Below the pieces are notes generated by a model. It made no database searches and was not told the origin of the DNA. It saw only the letters and a list, made by a program, of their open reading frames with translations. The position numbers were made by a program, and so were the translations under genes. This document shows positions 6,087-10,849 of a stretch of 10,849 nt of DNA, one piece after another; positions within the stretch are counted from its first letter, which is position 1; each line of letters begins with the position of its first letter. Origin of the DNA: Verrucomicrobiales bacterium (GTDB lineage: Bacteria > Verrucomicrobiota > Verrucomicrobiia > Verrucomicrobiales > DEV007); NCBI GenBank assembly GCA_023253615.1, contig JALRFZ010000241.1, positions 1 to 10,849 on the forward strand, read 5' to 3'.

Positions 6087-7695
6087 ACTCGCCATCCTCC
6101 TTTTCCTCGCCGCGATCGGGCACGGGATCGCCCGGGCCACGGGCATCCCGGTGATCCCCCTGCTCCTCGGTCTCGGCATGCTCCTCTCCCTGGCCGGTTT
6201 TGCTCCGGGCGGAGGCGGCGGCGACGTGACCGCCCCCGGCGTCCAATCGCACTTTGTCCTCGAACTCGGCCTGACCGTGCTCGTCTTCGCTTCCGGCATC
6301 GAGTTGAATCCGCAGCGTTTCCGAAGGCAGCGCCGCAGCGTGGCGTGGGTCGGGTTGGTCCAATTCTTCGCCATGGGGCTGCTCGGCTACGGAGCCGCCC
6401 TGCTCTTCGGATTCAGCGAAATCGAGTCCGTCTACCTCGGCTTCGCGGTCTCGGCGAGCTCGACGGTGATCGTGCTCCGCCAGCTCCAGATCAGCCAGCA
6501 ATCCTTCGAAGCCCACGGACGCATGGTCGTCGGAGTCCTCCTCGTCCAGGACGCGCTGACCATCGCCGTCCTCATCGCCCTGACCCATTTTTCCCAGGGT
6601 CCCGCGTGGGTCGCGACCGGATATGGATGGGCCGTGCTTCTGGCGGTCGCCGCATGGCTCCTCCAGCGCCGGGGATCACGGTGGATCATCCTCCGCTGCG
6701 GTGGTGACGAGGAAGCCATGCTCCTCTCCGTCCTCATGATCCTCTTCGTCTTCCTCGGTGCCGCCCACTTCGCCTCCCTCCCCCTCGTCTGCGGGGCCTT
6801 TCTCGCGGGCTACAGCCTCTCCAGTTTCCCGGTGAATGGTCTCGTCAGCGGACTCCTCCAATCCCTCACCGACTTTTTCAGAGCCATCTTCTTCGTCACC
6901 CTCGGATCACTCGTGACCATTCCCGACGCCGCGACCGTCCTCGTCGCCTTCGCTCTGGCCCTCATCGTCATCGTCGCCACTCCGCCGCTGGTCGCCGCCG
7001 TGGCAAAAAAGACCGGGTTCACGCGGCGTACCTCGATCGAGAGCGGCCTGCTCCTCGCCCAGACCAGCGAATACTCGCTCGTCCTCGGCTGGGCCGGCGT
7101 GCAGATGGGACATCTCCGCCCCGAAATCTTCGCCGTCATTTCCCTGATGGCCGTCATCACGATGACGAGCACCCCGCTGCTCGCCCGCGATCAGGTGGCG
7201 CGCAGGCTGATGAGTCTCTACCCGCAACGCCGCCGCGGCGCCGCCGCCGCACCCGCGACTTCGCTGACGGATCACGCCCTCATCCTCGGTCTCGGATCCG
7301 CGGGCATGTGGGTGCTGCGACCACTCCAGCAGGCAGGCCTTCCGATCCTCGTCATCGACGACGATCCGGTCGTGATCGCCGAACTCCAGTCCAAGGACAT
7401 CCCCTGTCTCCGCGGCGACGGAGCCGACGTGAACCTGCTTGCCCGGGCCGGAGCCAACCGGGCGCGCCTCATCGTCGCCTCGATGCGACGCGTCGCCGAC
7501 GCTGAAAAGGTCCTCTCGCACGTGGAGGGTGTCCCCGTGCTCGTCCGGGTCTTCGAAGAATCCGAAGCCGCAAGGATCCGGGCGCTCGGCGGCATCCCCG
7601 TCTCCACATCCGAAGCTGCCGCCGATGCCTTCTGCAACTGGTACCAAAAGCGCTTCCCGGAGACGCGGCACGACGCGACCACGACACCATCCTGA
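6079..7695 (+). CDS. Second Kef-type (CPA2) cation:proton antiporter with RCK/TrkA-N domain
   Basis: The 538 aa protein has the same architecture as the gene before it but is clearly divergent in sequence, so the pair is not a recent duplication. Residues 3-370 are the membrane exchanger domain: LVFASGIELNPQRF (68-81), ASSTVIVLRQL (126-136), LLVQDALTIAVL (154-165, conserved aspartate D158), LVCGAFLAGYSLS (236-248), FRAIFFVTLGSLV (267-279) and LLAQTSEYSLVLG (325-337). Residues 397-520 are an RCK_N domain with a canonical nucleotide loop LGLGSAG (403-409) and the acidic strand end VIDDDP (425-430). The ATG lies inside the last codons of the upstream antiporter (shared ATGACTGA), a coupling typical of subunits made in fixed ratio. 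It may form homodimers or pair with the upstream product. The shortened N-terminus compared with other Kef proteins is normal variation. Confidence 0.92.
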   Translation: MTELAILLFLAAIGHGIARATGIPVIPLLLGLGMLLSLAGFAPGGGGGDVTAPGVQSHFVLELGLTVLVFASGIELNPQRFRRQRRSVAWVGLVQFFAMGLLGYGAALLFGFSEIESVYLGFAVSASSTVIVLRQLQISQQSFEAHGRMVVGVLLVQDALTIAVLIALTHFSQGPAWVATGYGWAVLLAVAAWLLQRRGSRWIILRCGGDEEAMLLSVLMILFVFLGAAHFASLPLVCGAFLAGYSLSSFPVNGLVSGLLQSLTDFFRAIFFVTLGSLVTIPDAATVLVAFALALIVIVATPPLVAAVAKKTGFTRRTSIESGLLLAQTSEYSLVLGWAGVQMGHLRPEIFAVISLMAVITMTSTPLLARDQVARRLMSLYPQRRRGAAAAPATSLTDHALILGLGSAGMWVLRPLQQAGLPILVIDDDPVVIAELQSKDIPCLRGDGADVNLLARAGANRARLIVASMRRVADAEKVLSHVEGVPVLVRVFEESEAARIRALGGIPVSTSEAAADAFCNWYQKRFPETRHDATTTPS

Positions 7696-7776
7696 CGAAA
7701 ACGTCAAAGAGCCGGGCTTGCCCGCCGTGGATCCGCGGAATTGTTTAAGACTTTTTAAGCAACCGCATCCACCACC

Positions 7777-8274
7777 ATGCTCTTCAACCTGCTTTGCACC
7801 GCCGCCGTCCTCGTGATCCTCCTCCCCGCCCTGAACTGGCTCAGCTACCGTGTCATGGGCGGCATCATCCGGAGGCGGCGTCCGGTCTGGGACCTCAACA
7901 TCTGCTGCGGCAAGACAGACGGAGGCGGCGTCAACGTCGACATTGTCAAACACGCGGAGATTCCGAATCTCGTCGTCGTCGATGACATCTACCAGCTGCC
8001 CTTCGCCACGAACCAATTCGAACACACCCTCTGCTCGCACACGATCGAACACGTCGAGGATCCGGGCGCCTTCTTCGCCGAGATGCGGCGCGTCTCCAAA
8101 GACGTCACCCTCGTCGTGCCGCCGCTCTGGGATCTCAGCGCCGCCCTCAATCTCTTCGAGCACCGCTGGCTCTTCCTCACCTTCCGCAAGGAGCACCACA
8201 CCCTGCCGCCCCACATCCCGCTGCCCTTCGCGCGCCGCATCCAGGAACGGGTCGGACAGAAGATCAGGGCTTAA
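7777..8274 (+). CDS. Small membrane-anchored class I methyltransferase-like protein
   Basis: The 165 aa product starts with one hydrophobic segment (residues 2-24) followed by a basic stretch IIRRRR (30-35), an anchor with the remaining domain predicted in the cytoplasm. From residue 38 it resembles the Methyltransf_11 type SAM-dependent methyltransferase core: WDLNICCGKTDGGGVNVDI (38-56) fits motif I and the acidic residue after strand 2, VVDDIYQLPFATNQFEHTLCSHTIEHVEDPGAFFAEMRRV (67-106) fits motifs II-III including the typical SHTIEHVEDP signature, and DVTLVVPPLW (109-118) fits the next strand. The C-terminal third is short compared with full methyltransferases of over 200 residues, so the substrate lid is reduced. 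Substrate is unknown. The gene follows the second antiporter after 81 nt without a clear ribosome binding site. It may belong to the same unit or stand alone. Confidence 0.68.
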   Translation: MLFNLLCTAAVLVILLPALNWLSYRVMGGIIRRRRPVWDLNICCGKTDGGGVNVDIVKHAEIPNLVVVDDIYQLPFATNQFEHTLCSHTIEHVEDPGAFFAEMRRVSKDVTLVVPPLWDLSAALNLFEHRWLFLTFRKEHHTLPPHIPLPFARRIQERVGQKIRA

Positions 8275-8340
8275 TCTTTATCAATTTAGTGTCGTTTCGA
8301 TTTTATACTATTGAAAAAGTATATTTTCATTGCAGAATCC
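8275..8340 (+). promoter_or_regulatory. AT-rich intergenic patch, candidate promoter of the SLC13 permease gene
   Basis: This stretch is sharply AT-rich against GC-rich flanks. TATACT at 8304-8309 resembles a -10 box; the matching -35 position (about 8281-8286, TCAATT) is poor, so the assignment is tentative. The same TATACT is the left arm of an inverted repeat described separately. The compositional contrast itself is the best evidence that a new transcription unit starts here. Confidence 0.38.
8304..8323. repeat. Inverted repeat TATACT / AGTATA upstream of the permease gene
   Basis: TATACT and AGTATA are perfect 6 bp arms around an 8 nt A-rich loop (ATTGAAAA). It overlaps the candidate -10 box, so it could be an operator. 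It is too weak and AT-rich to be a convincing intrinsic terminator for the preceding gene. Confidence 0.35.
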
Positions 8341-8361
8341 GGGGATTGTCACCGCACCAGC

Positions 8362-8365
8362 GGAG
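8362..8365 (+). promoter_or_regulatory. Ribosome binding site deciding the permease start
   Basis: GGAG lies 6 nt before ATG 8372, the only clear Shine-Dalgarno match in the window. It supports starting the permease there rather than at the in-frame TTG at 8330, which would add 14 residues with no membrane or family character. Confidence 0.6.
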
Positions 8366-8371
8366 CATCCC

Positions 8372-10135
8372 ATGGAAACAGCCTTCCTTCTCGCCTTGTT
8401 GGTCGCCGCGGTGGCCCTCTTCGCGACTGAAAAAATCTCCGTCGATGTCATCACCCTGTTGCTCCTCGCGGCGCTCACGGTGACCGGCATCCTCACCCCG
8501 AAGGAGGCCTTCGCCGGATTCAGCAACGACATCATCATCATCCTCGGTGCGATCTTCGTGATCGGTGCCGCCCTCCAGCGCAGCGGGCTCCTCGAAGCCG
8601 GCGCCGCGGCCCTGTTGAAGTTCTCCAGCGCCGGCCCCCGCAAGCTGACGCTGCTGCTCATGTCCGTGTCGGCGGCATTTTCCGCCTTCATGAACAACAC
8701 GACGGTGACGGCCCTCTTCGTCTCACCCGCCGCGGGGCTGGCCCAGTCGGCCGGCCTCAGCCCGTCCCGCCTCCTCATGCCGCTGGCCTTCGCCTCCATC
8801 CTCGGCGGCACCTGCACCCTCATCGGCACCTCCACCAATGTCGCCGTGAGCGGCTACATCGAAAACGCGGCGATGAAACCCGTCGGCCTCTTCGAACTCA
8901 CCCCCGTCGGGCTCGTCGTCGTCGGCATCGGCATGCTCTATTTCCTGGCCTTCGGGGGAAAACTCCTGCCCGACGTGAAGGGCGACATCGCCCTCAAGCC
9001 AGAGACGATCCGCGATTATCACAGCGAAGTCGTCGTGATGCCGAAATCCCCCCTCATCGGCCAATCGAGCTTCGGGTGGGATCTGAATCTCATCGGATTC
9101 CGCCTCGTGCGGGTCGAACGCGACGGACAGGAGCTGCTGCCCTCCCCCGGACTCTTCATCGAGGAAGGCGATCTCCTCCTCGTCCAGGGAAAGGTCACCG
9201 ACCTCCTCCGCATCAAGAAGATCGAAGGCCTCGAATTCAAGGCCTCGCTCGGGCCGGACGAAGTGGGCGGGCGCCACGGCGACCTCCTCGTCGCCGAGAC
9301 CGTCATCCTCCCCGATTCCGATCTCGCCGGCCTCACCCTGCGCGAGGCGGACCTCCGGCGCACCCACGATCTGATGGTCCTCGCCATCAGCAGGCACGGA
9401 CAATCGCGCCTCACCGACATGGGCGGCGTCGTCCTGCGCACCGGGGATGTCCTCCTCGTCCAGGCGAAGGCCGAGAAGCTCGCCGCGATCCGGCGTGGCA
9501 GCGGCTTTGCCGTGCTCGACGAATACGAGCCACCGACCTTGCGCCTGCGTGCGGGTATCTTCTCGGCCGTGGTCTTCCTCACCGCCATCGTCGCCGGATC
9601 GGTCGGATGGGTGCCGCTCTCCATCGCCCTCCTCAGCGCCGCCGTCCTCATCGTCCTCGCCGGAGCCCTGCCGGGCGACCAGGTCCGCGAAGTGATCGAC
9701 TGGCGCATGCTCATCCTCATCGGAGGCATGACCGCCTTCGGCACCGCCATGGAGAAAACCGGCACCGCCGCCTGGCTCGCGGAATGGGTCGTCCACTTCC
9801 TCCGACCGATGGGAGACCTCGCCATTCTCGGAGGATTCTTCGTCCTCACGATCCTGCTGACCCAGCCCATGTCGAACGCCGCCGCCGCCCTTGTCGTGCT
9901 GCCCGTCGCCATGAGCGCCGCCATGGAGATCGGGGCCGAGCCGCGCACCTTCGCCATCGGCGTGATGCTCGCCGCCTCGATCTCGTTCATCGCGCCGCTG
10001 GAGCCCTCCTGCGTCATCGTCTATGGACCGGGACGCTACCGTTTCCTTGATTTCGTGCGGGTCGGAGGGCTCCTCACCCTGATCCTGATGATCGTCGTCC
10101 TGCCGCTTGTCCCCTTGCTTTGGCCGCTGCGATGA
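8372..10135 (+). CDS. SLC13/DASS-type permease with two central TrkA-C (RCK_C) domains
   Basis: The 587 aa inner-membrane protein has two membrane halves (about 2-195 and 388-587) separated by a soluble insert. The first half carries the NNT helix-break motif SAFMNNTTVTALFVSPA (104-120) and LIGTSTNVAVSGY (150-162), characteristic of DASS (divalent anion:sodium symporter) and related ArsB/NhaD ion transporters. The second half carries LTQPMSNAAAALVVLPVA (496-513) and PLEPSCVIVYGPGRYRFLDF (542-561), where the usual TN pair is replaced by SC. The insert contains two RCK_C domains, about 212-286 (IGFRLVRVERDGQELLPSPG, EEGDLLLVQG) and 304-378 (LVLAISRHGQ in form, TGDVLLVQAK), which in other proteins bind small ligands and gate transport. 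No RCK_N domain accompanies them. Substrate is unknown; sulfate, dicarboxylates and cations are all transported by relatives. An AT-rich promoter-like patch precedes it and kup follows after 34 nt. Confidence 0.9.
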   Translation: METAFLLALLVAAVALFATEKISVDVITLLLLAALTVTGILTPKEAFAGFSNDIIIILGAIFVIGAALQRSGLLEAGAAALLKFSSAGPRKLTLLLMSVSAAFSAFMNNTTVTALFVSPAAGLAQSAGLSPSRLLMPLAFASILGGTCTLIGTSTNVAVSGYIENAAMKPVGLFELTPVGLVVVGIGMLYFLAFGGKLLPDVKGDIALKPETIRDYHSEVVVMPKSPLIGQSSFGWDLNLIGFRLVRVERDGQELLPSPGLFIEEGDLLLVQGKVTDLLRIKKIEGLEFKASLGPDEVGGRHGDLLVAETVILPDSDLAGLTLREADLRRTHDLMVLAISRHGQSRLTDMGGVVLRTGDVLLVQAKAEKLAAIRRGSGFAVLDEYEPPTLRLRAGIFSAVVFLTAIVAGSVGWVPLSIALLSAAVLIVLAGALPGDQVREVIDWRMLILIGGMTAFGTAMEKTGTAAWLAEWVVHFLRPMGDLAILGGFFVLTILLTQPMSNAAAALVVLPVAMSAAMEIGAEPRTFAIGVMLAASISFIAPLEPSCVIVYGPGRYRFLDFVRVGGLLTLILMIVVLPLVPLLWPLR

Positions 10136-10169
10136 AGCATGCTCCGGAGCCGGTGCCGCTTCCGGCAAC

Positions 10170-10849
10170 ATGGATCCCTCGCATTCCGCTTCCCCGTCCC
10201 GGTGGCCGCTGGCCCTGATGGCGCTTGGTGTCGTCTTCGGCGACATCGGCACCAGCCCTCTCTACGCCCTGAGGGAATGCCTCGCCCACTCCGGCTATCG
10301 CGCCGGCATCGACGGCGTGGAAATGGTCTACGGACCCATCTCGCTGATGTTCTGGTCGCTCACGATCATGGTCGCGTTCAAATACCTGACCATCCTCAGC
10401 CGCGCCACCGCGCAGGGTGAAGGCGGCATGTTCGCCCTCCTCTCCCTCCTGCGCGCGCCGGACCAGAAGGGGCGCCTCCACAGGACCCCGGTCGTTGTCA
10501 TCGTCGTTCTCTTCGGTGCCGCCCTCCTCTATGGCGATGGCATGATCACACCCGCCATCTCGGTGCTCTCTGCCGTCGAGGGCTTGAAACAAATCCGTGA
10601 AGGCATCCCGCAGCACGTCGTCATCGCCGTGTCCGTCGGCATCCTCCTGAGCCTCTTTCTCGTGCAGCGCCACGGCACCGCGCGCATCGGAGTCGCTTTC
10701 GGGCCGGTCATGATCGTGTGGTTCCTCACCCTCGCCTCGCTCGGGATCTATCGATTCCTCGAGCATCCCGAGGTGATCGTCTCCCTCTCCCCGCACTGGG
10801 GAATCAGCTATCTCGTCCATCACGGCAGCCACGGCATCGTCATCATGGG
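10170..10849 (+). CDS. kup: Kup family low-affinity potassium uptake protein, 5' part only
   Basis: The frame opens at ATG 10170 and stays open to the window end, giving 226 codons of a protein usually over 600 aa, so the gene is cut by the window and not necessarily truncated. Family hallmarks are in order: GVVFGDIGTSPLYALRE (21-37) in the first membrane segment, AQGEGGMFALLSLL after the second, and LFGAALLYGDGMITPAISVLSAVEG (near 110-135) in the third, including the GDG/TPA residues typical of Kup. Kup imports K+ with protons across the inner membrane. It follows the SLC13-type permease by 34 nt, probably in the same transcript, and lies in the same block as two K+/H+-type antiporters. No clear Shine-Dalgarno site is seen; no other ATG or GTG in frame lies just upstream. 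Confidence 0.93.
   Translation, partial: MDPSHSASPSRWPLALMALGVVFGDIGTSPLYALRECLAHSGYRAGIDGVEMVYGPISLMFWSLTIMVAFKYLTILSRATAQGEGGMFALLSLLRAPDQKGRLHRTPVVVIVVLFGAALLYGDGMITPAISVLSAVEGLKQIREGIPQHVVIAVSVGILLSLFLVQRHGTARIGVAFGPVMIVWFLTLASLGIYRFLEHPEVIVSLSPHWGISYLVHHGSHGIVIM

Noticed and set aside
2931..6374. A 1147-codon open frame on the minus strand opposite the XdhB-like and first antiporter genes
   Set aside because: It spans two well-supported plus-strand genes in the antisense direction, is extremely rich in D, E, R, H and G, and shows no domain. High-GC codon use with few antisense stops explains it.
7711..7738. Possible terminator hairpins (CGGGCTTGCCCG and CCGTGGATCCGCGG) after the second antiporter
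   Set aside because: The stems are only 4-6 bp with minimal loops, and no T-run follows directly. They are not adequate as an intrinsic terminator call.
6907..8214. A 435-codon open frame on the minus strand opposite the second antiporter and the methyltransferase-like gene
   Set aside because: It is an antisense shadow with acidic low-complexity composition that crosses two real genes and the gap between them.
8723..10252. A 509-codon open frame on the minus strand opposite the permease gene
   Set aside because: It shows the same antisense artefact: a low-complexity acidic and basic product lying across a gene with clear family motifs.
1..10849. CRISPR arrays, tRNA or rRNA genes, phage genes, long direct repeats
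   Set aside because: Nothing of these kinds was noticed on reading either strand. Apart from the transposase fragment, the window is ordinary coding DNA.

Overview
The window is GC-rich, plasmid- and phage-free chromosomal DNA with two AT-rich pockets (about 121-200 and 8275-8335). The style of the transposase N-terminus at the left edge, the high-GC codon use and the scarcity of clear Shine-Dalgarno sites suggest a free-living Verrucomicrobiota (PVC group) bacterium. That assignment is an inference from sequence feel; no rRNA or marker gene is present to settle it.

Layout. At the left edge, on the minus strand, lies the N-terminal part of a REP-associated tyrosine transposase (Y1/IS200-like family), cut by the window. 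An AT-rich divergent intergenic region with two short palindromes follows. Everything after it is on the plus strand. First come two genes shaped like the small (ferredoxin + FAD) and large (molybdopterin) subunits of xanthine dehydrogenase, XdhA-like and XdhB-like. Next are two Kef-type (CPA2) cation:proton antiporters, each with a C-terminal nucleotide-binding RCK/TrkA-N domain. A small membrane-anchored methyltransferase-like protein follows, then an SLC13/DASS-type permease with two TrkA-C (RCK_C) domains in its central loop, and finally the 5' part of a Kup potassium transporter that runs off the right edge.

Spacing suggests one transcription unit from the XdhA-like gene to the second antiporter: a 36 nt gap, a 6 nt gap, then an 8 nt overlap. 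A second unit, permease plus kup (34 nt gap), is probably driven from the AT-rich patch before the permease. The right two thirds is therefore an ion-homeostasis block: K+ uptake (Kup), K+ or Na+/H+ exchange (two antiporters) and a ligand-gated-looking anion or cation permease.

The most striking content is the xanthine dehydrogenase-like pair. Both proteins align over full length with the XDH fold, yet the small subunit lacks essentially all eight cysteine ligands of the two 2Fe-2S clusters and has an altered FAD loop. The large subunit lacks the glycine-rich molybdopterin motifs while keeping the glutamate of the GEPP-like motif. Both reading frames are intact, so the pair looks like a repurposed, probably non-catalytic XDH heterodimer rather than a decaying pseudogene. 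Its tight linkage to two Kef-type antiporters recalls, as an analogy only, the flavoprotein ancillary subunits KefF/KefG of enteric Kef systems. This possible redox- or ligand-sensing module for cation efflux is the main lead of the window.
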